The position numbers and the translations under genes are program-made. A stretch of 64,000 nucleotides of DNA from Shewanella jiangmenensis (GTDB taxonomy: Bacteria; Pseudomonadota; Gammaproteobacteria; Enterobacterales; Shewanellaceae): positions 87,984 to 151,983 of the forward strand of contig NZ_JAHEPS010000008.1 of NCBI RefSeq assembly GCF_018596335.1, in the 5' to 3' direction. The notes under the pieces are model-generated. The model searched no databases. It was given only the letters and a program-made list of their open reading frames with translations, and was not told the DNA's origin. Below, piece by piece: positions 25,973 to 35,877 of this stretch (the first letter of the stretch is position 1; every line of letters begins with the position of its first letter).

Positions 25973-28450
25973 TCAGGCAGGCATGTCGACCGGGTTATCT
26001 GTGTCCGGGCTCACCAACAAGGTGGCCGACATAGGCTTGCCAAGCAAATACCCCTGATAAAACTCGCAGCCCAGCCACTGCAAATGCTGGTGCTGGCTGC
26101 GGCTTTCAACGCCCTCGGCCACCACCTGCAATGTCAGGCTGTGGGCCATTTCCACAATCGCCCGCACTATGGCATCACCGGCTTCGGTGCCGATTTTCGC
26201 CACGAAGGCGGCATCGAGCTTAAGCCGTGACAAAGGCAGACTCTGCAAATAACTCAGCGACGAATAGCCGGTACCGAAGTCATCGATGGCGATGGAGAAA
26301 CCCAGCGCCCGCAGCCGCTGCATGCGTTCGCTGATCACCGACAGATTCGACAGCAGCGCGTATTCGGTCAGCTCCAGCTCAATTTGCGACGGCGACACAT
26401 CGTGGGCTTTAAGCAGTGCAATCAGGCGCTCAACAAAGTCACTCTGGTTGAAGTGGCGGGCACTGATGTTTACCGCCACCGCCGGCATCGGCGTGCCTCT
26501 GGCCGCCATGCTCTTGATGGTGCGGCACACTTCCAGCAGCACCCAGTGGCCAATACTGACGACTAGGCCGCAATCTTCCGCCGCCGGAATAAAACGCGCC
26601 GGCGAAATTGGCCCGCGCTCGGGGTGATACCAGCGGCACAGGGCTTCGCAGCACACCAGCTCCCCGGCCTGGTTGTAGATAGGCTGAAACACCAGCGACA
26701 ACTGATTGCGCTCAATGGCGTGGCGCAGCTCGTTTTGCAGCCACAGATTTTCGGTCGCCTTACCTTCAAGCTCGTCGGTGTACAGAGCACAGCCGTTGCG
26801 GCCACTGTCTTTGGCGGCGTACATGGCCATGTCGGCACGCTTAAGCAGCTGCGAGGCTTCCAGCGGATGCTGATTGTCGAACAGGCAAATACCGACCGAA
26901 GCCGATACGTTAATCTGCTGATCAGCAAGATTAAAGGTGCGCGCCAGCAACTGACGCAGCTCAGACCCGAGCTGCTGCGCCTGATGGGCAGCGGTGGCGC
27001 TGTCCTTGGCTAAGTCGAGCACCATAATGGCAAACTCATCGCCACCGAGGCGGGCCACCAGCGCATTGTCGGTAAAAAAGCCCGACAGCCGCGCCGCCAC
27101 CTGAATAAGCAGCCGGTCACCGTGATGATGGCCGAGGGCATCGTTAATCAGCTTGAAGTTATCCAAATCAATCAGCAGCAGCGCGCCGGTGCGCGCCATG
27201 GCGGCGCTGGAGGCCTGCTGGAATTCAAACAGCGCGTCCATCACGGCGCGGCGGTTTGCCAGATTGGTGAGGGCATCGTGGTTGGCCTGATGGGCAATCG
27301 CCTGTTGGTTGCGCACATCTTCAGACACATCGCGCTGGCTGCCAATGAGCCGCGCCGGACGACCGTCCGGTTGCCATTCCACCACCATGCCACGGTCCAG
27401 CACCCAAATGTAGTGCCCCTGGCGATGGCGCATGCGGTGGCGGCTTTCGTACACATCGCTTTTGCCATTAAGGTAGGACTGCAGCTTTTCCAGTACCTGC
27501 GCTTTGTCGTCAGGATGCAGCAGCCGCTCCCATGCGCCGTATTCGGTGCCGATTTCGCCGGGGGCAAACCCCAGCATTAGCTTCCAGCGGTCCGATAAAA
27601 ACAGCTCATCTGAAGCCAGTTGCCAGTCCCAAATGCCGGTTTGCGAGCCTTCTACCGCAAACAGCCAACGCTGCTCGGCATCGCGCAGCTGCTTTTGCGA
27701 CCGCTGCAGCCTGGATTCATTCTGGTACAGGTATTCCTGCAAGCGGGCAAGCTCGGTGGAGGCAAAGTCCACGGTGCGGGCCAACGCCTCAGGCTCGCCG
27801 CGGCGCGCCAGCCCCAGCAGTTGCCGCAGTGGCCGCACACAAACAAAATGGAACACGATTAAAAACAGGATGATAAATACGGCGCCGCCACCCCAGATCT
27901 GCATAAAACGCTGCTCAAGCTGGCCAATAGCGCGGCCGTAGGCACCTGAGAGGTCGTATTCAAGGTAAATCAGGTTGATATCGCCGTAGCGCGGAATGCC
28001 TTTGTGGCTGAGGGGATAATAGGCCTGAATGGACAGCCGCTGCGGATTGATTTCGACCCAGGGCTTGTCGGCGGTCACGGTTTGCTGATGGCGAAGCACA
28101 TCATAACCATCAATCACCTGACTGGCGCGGCTGCCCTGCCACACCAGATGGTTGGCGTAGCGAATGTTGCTGGCCGGGTCCACCAGCACCAGCACCATCA
28201 AATCCAAGTCGGTCGCCGCCAGCGACACCTCCTGCGAGATGCGCTCCACGTCCTGAACCGCCATGGCATCGGAGACAATATGCTGCAGCCGGAACATCTG
28301 GTTGCGCACCTGCGCCAGTTGGTTTTGGGCTACCTGCTGCTGGGTTTCAGATTTCTCATACCAATACTCGGCCACTACCAACATCAGGTAGAGCAGCATC
28401 AGGCAAAGAGGCGCCATCAAGGCCAATGACAGTCGCGGCAGTCTCGGCAA
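25973..28450 (-). CDS. Membrane GGDEF-EAL protein with PAS domain
   Basis: 825 residues. Two membrane helices (about 8-27 and 192-212) flank a periplasmic sensor region. A PAS domain with its C-terminal motif lies at about 255-375, the GGDEF domain has an intact GGDEF near 468 but no RxxD inhibitory site, and the EAL domain has EALCRW near 600 and DFGTGYSSLSYL, so phosphodiesterase residues are present. It could make or degrade c-di-GMP; the intact EAL with no I-site suggests net phosphodiesterase or dual activity, which is inference. It is monocistronic and convergent with the lysophospholipase gene. Confidence 0.92.
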   Translation of the reverse strand: MPRLPRLSLALMAPLCLMLLYLMLVVAEYWYEKSETQQQVAQNQLAQVRNQMFRLQHIVSDAMAVQDVERISQEVSLAATDLDLMVLVLVDPASNIRYANHLVWQGSRASQVIDGYDVLRHQQTVTADKPWVEINPQRLSIQAYYPLSHKGIPRYGDINLIYLEYDLSGAYGRAIGQLEQRFMQIWGGGAVFIILFLIVFHFVCVRPLRQLLGLARRGEPEALARTVDFASTELARLQEYLYQNESRLQRSQKQLRDAEQRWLFAVEGSQTGIWDWQLASDELFLSDRWKLMLGFAPGEIGTEYGAWERLLHPDDKAQVLEKLQSYLNGKSDVYESRHRMRHRQGHYIWVLDRGMVVEWQPDGRPARLIGSQRDVSEDVRNQQAIAHQANHDALTNLANRRAVMDALFEFQQASSAAMARTGALLLIDLDNFKLINDALGHHHGDRLLIQVAARLSGFFTDNALVARLGGDEFAIMVLDLAKDSATAAHQAQQLGSELRQLLARTFNLADQQINVSASVGICLFDNQHPLEASQLLKRADMAMYAAKDSGRNGCALYTDELEGKATENLWLQNELRHAIERNQLSLVFQPIYNQAGELVCCEALCRWYHPERGPISPARFIPAAEDCGLVVSIGHWVLLEVCRTIKSMAARGTPMPAVAVNISARHFNQSDFVERLIALLKAHDVSPSQIELELTEYALLSNLSVISERMQRLRALGFSIAIDDFGTGYSSLSYLQSLPLSRLKLDAAFVAKIGTEAGDAIVRAIVEMAHSLTLQVVAEGVESRSQHQHLQWLGCEFYQGYLLGKPMSATLLVSPDTDNPVDMPA

Positions 28451-28810
28451 ACCGGGTTCCGTGTATTTATAGGATTAACCCGGCCTATGCTATCGGTATT
28501 CCCTGACTTTGGCAAAATTCCATATACAGCACGGCACTCCATAATTCAGATTAAATTCATGAATAAAAAGTGATTTATCCTTTGGTCTAATCAGATACCA
28601 AACGCAGTGTTCTGTATGGAAATGTGTTTCGCGCGCCGCCTCGCCATGAAAAAAGGGCCCGAAGGCCCCTTTTACATTACTTAGCTCATACTTACTGCCG
28701 ATAAGCACTGAAAAACCGCTCACCAGCTCACGCAAGCCGAGACCAACTTGCCCGGCAATTCCTCAACAGCAGGATCGGTTATCGCTGTCAGCGACCGGAC
28801 CGTATAGCCA
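28451..28810. other. Intergenic region between metallopeptidase and GGDEF-EAL gene
   Basis: 360 bp. It contains the terminator at 28649-28673; an 81-codon minus-strand frame (28490-28735) runs through that terminator and is judged spurious. No other element is evident. Confidence 0.5.
28649..28673 (-). terminator. Intrinsic terminator after the metallopeptidase
   Basis: On the minus strand GGGGCC-TTCG-GGCCC is followed by TTTTTTC. Confidence 0.75.
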
Positions 28811-29686
28811 TCAGCGACCGAAAGTATCGCAGGCCCCCATGGACGATGCCTTAAAGCCGGTGTCGAACCAGCGCATCCGCTCGGCCGAACTGCCGTGGGT
28901 GAATTTTTCCGGCATCACCCGGCCGGTGGCGTTTTTCTGCAGCGTGTCATCGCCAATCGCCTTGGCGGCGGTAATGGCCTCTTCAAAGTCGCCCCGCTCC
29001 AGCAAACCCTTACGCTCGGCATCGGCGCCCCAGTATCCGGCAAGACAATCGGCCTGCAGCTCAAGCTTCACCGATAACTTATTGCCCTCAACCTTGCTGC
29101 TGCCCTGCTGGGCACGGTGTACTTTGTCGGATATATCCAGCAGATTCTGCACATGGTGCGCCACTTCGTGGGCTATCACATAAGCCTGCGCAAAGTCGCC
29201 GCCGGCCTTAAGGTCGGTTTTCATCTGGCGAAAGAACGACAAATCGATATACACCTTCTCATCGGGCGGGCAATAAAACGGCCCCATGGCCGCCTGCCCC
29301 ATACCACACTGGGTTTGGGTGGCGCCGGTAAACATCACCAGGGTTGGTTCGCGGTATTGCATGCCCTGACTTGTAAACTCGGCGCGCCAGAAGTCTTCGG
29401 TTTCGGCCAGAATCACCTTCACAAAGTCGGCTTCGGTCTGATACGCCTTGGTATCACCCTCGGTGGTAATGACCTGTTGCCCCTGCGGCGCCAGCAAGTT
29501 AAGCGGGTTTTGCCCCAGCACCAGCATCACTACCACGCCGACCAGCAGCAACATCCGCCCGGTTTTGGTACGCACCAAGCCCAGCAGCAGCGGCAGCATG
29601 GATGCGCCTCCGGTGCCGGCCATGGCTGGCTGTTGCCCGCGTCTGTCTTCCACGTTGGAACTTTCCCGTCTGCCTTGCCAGCGCAT
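28811..29686 (-). CDS. Neutral zinc metallopeptidase, YpfJ family
   Basis: 291 residues with one transmembrane helix (about 43-60) and a long extracytoplasmic domain. The zincin motif HEVAHH is at residues 173-178, and ELQADCLAG about 33 residues later supplies the third ligand. The N-terminal MRWQGRRESSNVEDRRG is a hallmark of the YpfJ family, whose physiological substrate is unknown. Start ATG has a GAAGGAG ribosome binding site. It sits downstream of hutC in the same direction, but nothing ties it to histidine use. Confidence 0.88.
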   Translation of the reverse strand: MRWQGRRESSNVEDRRGQQPAMAGTGGASMLPLLLGLVRTKTGRMLLLVGVVVMLVLGQNPLNLLAPQGQQVITTEGDTKAYQTEADFVKVILAETEDFWRAEFTSQGMQYREPTLVMFTGATQTQCGMGQAAMGPFYCPPDEKVYIDLSFFRQMKTDLKAGGDFAQAYVIAHEVAHHVQNLLDISDKVHRAQQGSSKVEGNKLSVKLELQADCLAGYWGADAERKGLLERGDFEEAITAAKAIGDDTLQKNATGRVMPEKFTHGSSAERMRWFDTGFKASSMGACDTFGR

Positions 29687-29788
29687 GCTGTGTCTCCTTC
29701 ACTGAAATTAACTCATTTTAGCGCCGCCGCCCCCGCCAAAGGCATACGACGAACAGGGGATAAATGGTCCCTTGTGCGTTGCGGCGCG

Positions 29789-30493
29789 TTATTTAAAGGT
29801 GAGATGGCCGCCAAGCCGGAAGCGACTGCCGGGATGCACCAGCCTGGCAAAGCTCACCACGCCCTGACGCGACCAAGTGCGGCGGATGATTTGCAGGCAC
29901 GGCTCGGCTGCGTCGATTTCAAGACGGCTGCACACCTGTGCCTTGGGGCTGATAGCTTCAATAGTGTGGCGCGCCTCGGTTAGCGGCGCCACCTGTGACA
30001 AATACTCGTGCGGTGTCTGGGCGGTGAAATCCTGCTTAAGATATTCGGGAATAAGCTCAGGATTTACAAAGCGCTCTTCAAGTTGCAGCGGCACTCCTTC
30101 TTCGCAGTGCACCAGCAGCGAGTAAAACACCTCGCAGCCCTCTTCAAGCCCCAGCGCGATGGCAATCGGCGCGATGGCACGGATGGATTCAAGCTCCAGC
30201 ACCCGCACGCTGTAGCCGTGGCCACGGGCACGGATTTCATCGGCGATATTACGGATGGACAGCATGCTCGACTGCGACTTAAGCGACGCGACAAAGGTGC
30301 CAAGCCCCTGGGAGCGCTCCAGCACCCCGGCGTCCACCAGTTCAGTCAGAGCGCGCCGCGCCGTCATCCGGCTGCAGCCAAATTGCTCCGCGAGTTGGTT
30401 CTCCGACGGCACCCGGCTGTTTTCGGCCCATTCACCCGACTCGATATGGCGGCGGATATGGTCTTTGATTTCGGCAAACTTGGCTGTGGTCAT
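29789..30493 (-). CDS. hutC: Histidine utilization repressor HutC
   Basis: GntR-family repressor released by urocanate in related bacteria. The ATG at 30493, behind AAGGAAGGCCC, gives 234 residues; a seven-codon extension is open but poorer. The winged helix-turn-helix is at about residues 5-70 (PSENQLAEQFGCSRMTARRAL), and a UTRA ligand domain fills the rest. It is divergent from hutI, with a perfect 14-bp palindrome between them that matches the HutC site type. The catabolic genes hutU and hutH are not next to it. Confidence 0.94.
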   Translation of the reverse strand: MTTAKFAEIKDHIRRHIESGEWAENSRVPSENQLAEQFGCSRMTARRALTELVDAGVLERSQGLGTFVASLKSQSSMLSIRNIADEIRARGHGYSVRVLELESIRAIAPIAIALGLEEGCEVFYSLLVHCEEGVPLQLEERFVNPELIPEYLKQDFTAQTPHEYLSQVAPLTEARHTIEAISPKAQVCSRLEIDAAEPCLQIIRRTWSRQGVVSFARLVHPGSRFRLGGHLTFK

Positions 30494-30551
30494 GGGCCTT
30501 CCTTGATGGGGCAACTGAGCCGGGCACCTGTCTTAGTGACGTATGGTCGGC

Positions 30552-30557
30552 TATAAT
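30552..30557 (+). promoter_or_regulatory. -10 box of the hutI promoter
   Basis: Perfect TATAAT; a poor -35 (TGTCTT, 30529-30534) lies 17 bases upstream. The HutC operator covers the predicted start. Confidence 0.6.
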
Positions 30558-30562
30558 CCGAG

Positions 30563-30576
30563 CTTGTATATACAAG
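30563..30576. promoter_or_regulatory. HutC operator
   Basis: CTTGTATATACAAG is a perfect palindrome with the TGTATATACA core known for HutC. It is six bases after the TATAAT box, between hutC and hutI, so bound HutC would block hutI and possibly its own gene. Confidence 0.85.
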
Positions 30577-30685
30577 TAGATACTGCTTGGTTTGGCAAAG
30601 ATCAAGCCGTAACAATAGATTAGTCGGTGCCCGCACTGGTTTTCAGGCGGCGCGCCAACACCCTACCAGCACAGCAGGAGTCAGC

Positions 30686-31924
30686 ATGTCTTGGGATCAG
30701 GTTTGGATTGATATCAACATTGCCACCATGGACCCGTCCAGCAACGAGGCCTACGGCGCCATCACCGAGGCGGCGCTGGCAGTAAAGGATGGCAAAATCG
30801 CCTGGATAGGCAAACGCGCCGATCTGCCCGAATTTGATGTGCTGGCAACCCCTGTCTATCGCGGCCACGGCGGCTGGCTCACCCCCGGCCTGATTGATGC
30901 CCACACCCATCTGGTGTTTGCCGGTAGCCGCGCCAACGAATTTGAACTGCGCCTGCAGGGCGCCAGCTACGAAGACATAGCCCGCGCCGGTGGTGGCATT
31001 GTCAGTACCGTAAAGGCCTGCCGCGAAGCCGATGAAGCCGAGCTGTTCGACCTCGCCCGTCGCCGCCTCAATGCGCTCGCCAAAGAAGGCGTGACCACGG
31101 TAGAAATCAAATCAGGCTACGGCCTTGATCTCGACACCGAACTTAAGCTGCTGCGGGTCGCCCGCGAACTTGGCAAACATCATCATGTGGATGTAGTTAC
31201 CACCTTCCTTGGCGCCCATGCGGTGCCGCCCGAATTCAAGGGTCAGGGCGAAGCCGGAACCGAGGCCTATGTCGACTTGGTGGTCAACGAGATGCTGCCT
31301 GCCGTAGTGGCCGAGAATCTTGCCGATGCCGCCGACGTGTTCTGCGAAAACATCGCCTTTAACCTCGAGCAGACCGAGCGGGTGCTGAGCGCCGCCAAGG
31401 GGCTGGGACTGGATGTTAAACTGCACGCCGAGCAGCTCAGTAACCTTGGCGGCAGTGAACTGGCCGCACGCCTTGGTGCTAAGTCGGTTGACCATATCGA
31501 ATACCTCGACGAAGCCGGTGTTAAGGCCATCGCCCACAGCGGCACCTGCGCCGTGCTGTTGCCGGGCGCCTTTTACTTCCTGCGCGAAACCAAGCTGCCT
31601 CCCATTGATCTTTTGCGTCACTATCAGGTGCCCATGGTGCTCGCCAGCGACTTTAACCCCGGCTCCTCTCCTATTTGCTCGACCCTGCTGATGCTGAACA
31701 TGGGCTGCACTCTGTTCCGCTTAACGCCGGAAGAAGCACTCGCCGGAGTTACCCGCAACGCCGCCCGCGCCCTTGGCCGCGACCAGCGCGTTGGCGTATT
31801 GCGTGAAGGTATGGAGGCCGACTTCTGCCTGTGGCGCATCTCCACCCCGGCGGAATTAGCCTATTCCTACGGCGTGAATCCTCTGGTGGATGTGGTGAAG
31901 AGCGGGAAACTTGTTCATCAGTGA
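30686..31924 (+). CDS. hutI: Imidazolonepropionase
   Basis: Third enzyme of histidine degradation, opening imidazolone propionate to N-formimino-L-glutamate. The ATG at 30686 has an AGGAG ribosome binding site and gives 412 residues, the normal length; an upstream extension of 33 codons is non-coding leader containing the operator region. Metal ligands His73 and His75 are in [10 protein letters not shown]. Further metal and substrate residues are in [15 protein letters not shown] and [10 protein letters not shown]. It is repressed by HutC by inference from the operator. Confidence 0.96.
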   Translation: MSWDQVWIDINIATMDPSSNEAYGAITEAALAVKDGKIAWIGKRADLPEFDVLATPVYRGHGGWLTPGLIDAHTHLVFAGSRANEFELRLQGASYEDIARAGGGIVSTVKACREADEAELFDLARRRLNALAKEGVTTVEIKSGYGLDLDTELKLLRVARELGKHHHVDVVTTFLGAHAVPPEFKGQGEAGTEAYVDLVVNEMLPAVVAENLADAADVFCENIAFNLEQTERVLSAAKGLGLDVKLHAEQLSNLGGSELAARLGAKSVDHIEYLDEAGVKAIAHSGTCAVLLPGAFYFLRETKLPPIDLLRHYQVPMVLASDFNPGSSPICSTLLMLNMGCTLFRLTPEEALAGVTRNAARALGRDQRVGVLREGMEADFCLWRISTPAELAYSYGVNPLVDVVKSGKLVHQ

Positions 31925-31987
31925 TGCTGAGGCTCAGTCGCACGCGACTGAACGATAAAGGCCAAACAGTGCTTCAAAGGAGTGATC

Positions 31988-32332
31988 ATGGAATTGTTTG
32001 TTTTTGAAATTGAGGACGGTTTAGCGTCCTTTCAGGTAAGCATTGAGTCTGAGTCGGCTGTGGACACCGGCAAAATCAGTGTACTGCCGGAAGATTATGA
32101 GGAGGTATTTATTCGGAGAGTCTACGGCTTTCCTGAGTTTATCCCTCACCCTAGCGCAATCCGGAGAACGGCGTCACCGTATGCAATGCACCGCGCGCTG
32201 ACTAGCTTGAGGTATCAGTTTACGGTAACGTCCCATAGCGATTACATGGCGGTGGAGCGCGAGCATGAAAGGGCGTTTCTGGCTACAATGCCTGTGCATG
32301 ACCCTTCGCTAGACGAGCATATCTGCTATTGA
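31988..32332 (+). CDS. Small protein of unknown function
   Basis: 114 residues; not recognised. The ATG has a strong AAAGGAG ribosome binding site and a bidirectional terminator lies directly behind the stop, so it looks like a real single gene. The protein is soluble, acidic in the first half, with several aromatic residues and no signal, membrane segment or repeat. Its base composition is visibly more AT-rich than the genes on either side, as is that of the following hicB, which may indicate an inserted pair. Confidence 0.65.
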   Translation: MELFVFEIEDGLASFQVSIESESAVDTGKISVLPEDYEEVFIRRVYGFPEFIPHPSAIRRTASPYAMHRALTSLRYQFTVTSHSDYMAVEREHERAFLATMPVHDPSLDEHICY

Positions 32333-32337
32333 AGAAA

Positions 32338-32361
32338 AGCCCCGAATCCGGGGCTTTTTTG
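32338..32361. terminator. Bidirectional terminator
   Basis: AGCCCC-GAATC-CGGGGCT flanked by A and T tracts between the convergent unknown gene and hicB. Confidence 0.85.
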
Positions 32362-32362
32362 T

Positions 32363-32785
32363 TCAGACTCCGCGGTGCTTTTGAAGCTCATTCATTGCCG
32401 CAATCAGCAGGAAGTTAGAGCGGTCTTTATAGGCTGGTTCTTGCGCGACAAGGTTATCAATTTTCTTCAGTACCAAGCTTGGAAGCGTGACGTTTTTCTT
32501 TTCTGATCCGCCGAGGTAAGGCGTTAAATCCACTTCGAGCAGCGCCCAATGATGGCCGCGATATTCAGCAAGATGGATCAGCTCATCAATTTCCGACGCT
32601 GGCGGCGGGGTCTCCCCTGTATCCGCAAGGGATTCAAGGTGCATTTCGAGCGCGGCCTTGGCTTCCGACAGCGCTTCGGCGTAGGAGTCTCCGGCAGAGT
32701 AGCAGCCTTTAAGGTCAGGAAAGATCACGCAATATGCGCAATCATCCGAGCCTGCTTGAATTGCAATGGGATAGTGTCTGTACAT
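32363..32785 (-). CDS. HicB-family antitoxin-like protein (orphan)
   Basis: 140 residues from the ATG at 32785; a 12-codon upstream extension is open. The first about 75 residues form a HicB-type partial RNase H fold (AYCVIFPDLKGCYSAGDS), and the C-terminus is a ribbon-helix-helix (NVTLPSLVLKKIDNLV) for operator binding. HicB normally neutralises the HicA mRNA interferase encoded next to it. No HicA frame is present in the 235 bases upstream or downstream, so this is an orphan, perhaps a stand-alone regulator. Confidence 0.82.
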   Translation of the reverse strand: MYRHYPIAIQAGSDDCAYCVIFPDLKGCYSAGDSYAEALSEAKAALEMHLESLADTGETPPPASEIDELIHLAEYRGHHWALLEVDLTPYLGGSEKKNVTLPSLVLKKIDNLVAQEPAYKDRSNFLLIAAMNELQKHRGV

Positions 32786-33083
32786 TGCTGGATTCCATTT
32801 TGTTGAGAAAAGCGGTGGCAATTAATCACATTAACCACAATGCCAATAGAATAACTCCAACAACCCTATCTCGATAAGGGTAAATGAATCTATTCAAGCC
32901 TATATGCAGCAACCTAAACCAAGGCAAACAGGCAAGCTTCACCCGTTCCTGTGTTCACCAGCGTGGGCACGGGGGGTTATCTGTAGACAAGCCGCATAAA
33001 CCACATAACAATGGCCTCTTTTGCGCCTGCGGCCTACCTGCCGCCTGACTTCTTGGCGCATCTTACCTAAAGGAATTCTTTAC

Positions 33084-34034
33084 ATGACACGGATATTCGC
33101 GTTTCTGCTTGCCTGCGCCGCTAATCTGGCAACAGCAAACCAAGCCTTCGCCAACGCCCCAACAAACCCCAAAATGACCGAGGTGCAGGTTGCCAGCGCA
33201 CTTGGCGAGCAGCGCGGCGAGGGTCAGCCCTATGAGGTGGTCGGCACCGAAGTCTGGAATGTCGCCGACCCCAAGAGTGGCCGCGATTATCAGGTGTTTG
33301 TCGCGCTGCCGCCTTCCTATGACAAGGAGACAGAGCGACGCTATCCGGTGCTTTATGTCACCGATGCCGACTATGCCTTTGCCATGCTCAGACAAATCAC
33401 CCGCCGCCTCAATCTCGATAAGCCGGTGGTGGAAGAATACATTCTGGTGGGGCTGTCCTACGCCATTGGTGAAGGCGGCATGCCAAGCAGAAGGCGCGAT
33501 TACACGCCATCCCTCAATGGCCCGAATACCGACACGCCACATGGTCAGGGGCAGCAATACCTGCAGTATCTGGCGCAGAGCGTATTCCCCTTTATTGCCG
33601 ATAAGTACCGCACCGACGAGGCGCGCAGACTGTTCCTTGGCCACTCCTACGGCGGCCTGCTGGGCGCTCAGGCCATGTTTACTGCCCCCGAGATGTTTTC
33701 AGGCTTAATCCTTGGCAGCCCGTCCTTTTGGTTTGATGAGCATGTGATGTGGTCGTTCGAGCAGCGCTATGCCAAATCAAACAAAGACCTGGCAGCACGG
33801 GTGTATGTGTACGTGGGCGAATATGAAGACATGAAGCCGGGGGATGAGCGTTACGCCACCCGCTACAACATGGTGACCGACGCACGCCAGTTTGAGAAAA
33901 CCCTCAAACAGCGCGGCTATCCCTCCCTTAAGCTGCGCCTAGATGTACTGAACGACGAAGATCATTTAAGTGTGGCACCACGCGGCTTTACCCATGGACT
34001 TAAGTTCCTGCTGCCGGCAAAAGGCGCCAAATAG
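33084..34034 (+). CDS. Secreted esterase, alpha/beta hydrolase (Esterase D/IroE-like)
   Basis: 316 residues from ATG with an AAAGGAATTC ribosome binding site. A signal peptide ends near AFA (about residue 24). The PSYDKETERRYPVLYVTDAD segment and nucleophile elbow GHSYGG (Ser188) are typical of the putative esterase family that includes siderophore esterases and S-formylglutathione hydrolases. A histidine in NDEDHLSVAPRG completes the triad. Because it is exported, siderophore trilactone hydrolysis is one possibility, but no siderophore genes are near. A terminator follows. Confidence 0.83.
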   Translation: MTRIFAFLLACAANLATANQAFANAPTNPKMTEVQVASALGEQRGEGQPYEVVGTEVWNVADPKSGRDYQVFVALPPSYDKETERRYPVLYVTDADYAFAMLRQITRRLNLDKPVVEEYILVGLSYAIGEGGMPSRRRDYTPSLNGPNTDTPHGQGQQYLQYLAQSVFPFIADKYRTDEARRLFLGHSYGGLLGAQAMFTAPEMFSGLILGSPSFWFDEHVMWSFEQRYAKSNKDLAARVYVYVGEYEDMKPGDERYATRYNMVTDARQFEKTLKQRGYPSLKLRLDVLNDEDHLSVAPRGFTHGLKFLLPAKGAK

Positions 34035-34065
34035 GGCGCCAGCAAGCGTTTCTGTTCTCTACGAA

Positions 34066-34088
34066 AAGGCGCCCTTGGGCGCCTTTTT
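34066..34088 (+). terminator. Intrinsic terminator after the esterase
   Basis: AGGCGCCC-TT-GGGCGCCT followed by T residues. Confidence 0.85.
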
Positions 34089-34196
34089 GCTGCCCGGTTT
34101 CAGGCAAAGCCCGGTCAAAGTTGGCGAATTTGTGCTGCGACTGCTAACCTCAATTGTATAAAAAGCAGTCAGCCACAGTAGCAAAAGGACGCCGCA

Positions 34197-35810
34197 ATGC
34201 TGTTATTTCTCACCGTAAAACAACGGATTTTGTTGCTGGTCACCCTGCCACTGCTGGCATTTATTCTGCTTGGCAGTTTTGTCATGCACGAAATCAATAA
34301 CATGCAGCACGAAATCGATGAGATGTTCGAACATCGCCTGCTGCCTATGCATGAAATAGCCTCGGTGCAAAACGACCTCACCGTCGACATAGCCGAGCTG
34401 CTGTATGCCAACCATCAGGGCAAACTCTCCGGTGACGAGCTTAAACGGCAGGTGGCCGAGGTGCGAAGCCACGCCATGAAGGAATGGAGCGCGTACACCA
34501 GCATCAGCCACGGCCCCCAAGAAGAAGAGATGATTGCGCAAACCAAGCCCTTGATTGCCGCGCTGGATTCGTGGCTGGACTCCATGCTCTCTGGCATTAA
34601 CGGCGCTCCGGCCTCTGACGCACAGCTTAACCAACTGCGTGAACTGGCAACGCCCCTTAACGACAAGTTGGAACGCCTGATAGAAAAACAGGTGCAAATG
34701 AGTCAGGAACTAAAGCAGCAGGGCGACCAGGAAGCCGCCGCCACCCGCAAGGTGCTGCTCGGATCCGGCATCGGCCTGCTCCTTCTGCTTAGCCTCATCG
34801 GTGTGGCTGTGTTTCGGGGAATACACAGCTCGCTGTCTGAGCTTGGCAACACCATCAGCTACATTACCCAATCGGCCGATTTAACCCGCAGGGTCGCCGT
34901 CAAAGGCTCAGACGAACTGGCCAATATCGGCCACTCCTTCAACAGCATGACAGCGAAACTGCAAAGCCTGGTGAATAACATTTTTTCAGGCATTAAAACC
35001 TTAAGTGCCGCATCAGAAGAAATGAGCAACATCAGCAGCGTGATGGCATCCACCTCAGAGCAGCAAAGCCAGCAAACCACCATGATAGCCACCGCCGTCA
35101 CAGAGATGAACGCCGCCATCGCCGAGGTATCTCAAAATGCGGTCAACACCTCGAATCAGGCCAGTGAGGTCGAAAGCCTCACCAAAGAAGGCGGCGACGC
35201 AATCCGCGACAGCATCGAATCGGTCGAGGTACTGGCGGGCATAGTTATCAGCAATGCAGAAATTATTCAGGATCTTAACAAGCAAAGTAATGAGATAAAT
35301 CAGGTGGTGCTGATGATCCGTGGCGTGGCGGAGCAAACCAATCTGCTGGCACTGAATGCCGCGATTGAAGCGGCCCGTGCCGGCGACTCAGGCCGCGGTT
35401 TTGCGGTGGTGGCCGACGAAGTACGCCAGCTCGCCCACAACACTCAAAAAGCCACCGAGAACATTACCGAAATGATTAACCGGCTGCAAAGCATGTCGCA
35501 GCAGGCGGTTAAAGAGATGGGCCGCGCCGAAGCCAGCGCCCGCAGCAGCCGCGAGAAAGCTGAAAATTCCTCATCCATCATCGGGCAAATTCAGGCATCC
35601 ATTAACCAGATAGTGATGATGAATGCCCAAGTATCCACGGCCACCGAGGAGCAAGCGGCGGTGATTGCCGATATAGCCCAAAGCATCAATGAGTTTCAGG
35701 AAAGCATCGCCTCAGTCACCGAAAATGCCCAGCACAATGCCGATGCCAGCACTGAGCTGGCAAACCTTGGCGTTACCCTAAAGGATGAAGTGGCGCGCTT
35801 CAAAGTGTAA
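34197..35810 (+). CDS. Methyl-accepting chemotaxis protein
   Basis: 537 residues. Two transmembrane helices (about 10-30 and 186-206) flank a periplasmic four-helix-bundle-like sensor of about 155 residues. HAMP follows at about 207-260, then the cytoplasmic signalling domain with the hairpin tip [18 protein letters not shown] near residue 380. The ligand is unknown. It is transcribed alone, with an AAAGGA ribosome binding site and its own terminator. No pentapeptide tail for CheR binding is seen at the C-terminus. Confidence 0.94.
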   Translation: MLLFLTVKQRILLLVTLPLLAFILLGSFVMHEINNMQHEIDEMFEHRLLPMHEIASVQNDLTVDIAELLYANHQGKLSGDELKRQVAEVRSHAMKEWSAYTSISHGPQEEEMIAQTKPLIAALDSWLDSMLSGINGAPASDAQLNQLRELATPLNDKLERLIEKQVQMSQELKQQGDQEAAATRKVLLGSGIGLLLLLSLIGVAVFRGIHSSLSELGNTISYITQSADLTRRVAVKGSDELANIGHSFNSMTAKLQSLVNNIFSGIKTLSAASEEMSNISSVMASTSEQQSQQTTMIATAVTEMNAAIAEVSQNAVNTSNQASEVESLTKEGGDAIRDSIESVEVLAGIVISNAEIIQDLNKQSNEINQVVLMIRGVAEQTNLLALNAAIEAARAGDSGRGFAVVADEVRQLAHNTQKATENITEMINRLQSMSQQAVKEMGRAEASARSSREKAENSSSIIGQIQASINQIVMMNAQVSTATEEQAAVIADIAQSINEFQESIASVTENAQHNADASTELANLGVTLKDEVARFKV

Positions 35811-35828
35811 ATAAGCGCCGCCATTAAC

Positions 35829-35857
35829 AAAAAGCCGCATCAGATGCGGCTTTTTTG
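35829..35857 (+). terminator. Intrinsic terminator after the chemoreceptor gene
   Basis: AAAGCCGCAT-CAG-ATGCGGC followed by six T; A tract on the other side allows use for the convergent gene. Confidence 0.87.
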
Positions 35858-35877
35858 TATGACATGCACTGGGCTTA

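Noticed and set aside
28490..28735. 81-codon minus-strand frame upstream of the GGDEF-EAL gene
   Set aside because: It runs through the intrinsic terminator at 28649-28673 and has no ribosome binding site.
32786..33020. Search for a hicA gene next to hicB
   Set aside because: No frame with the short basic HicA pattern on the minus strand upstream of hicB, so no toxin gene is called.
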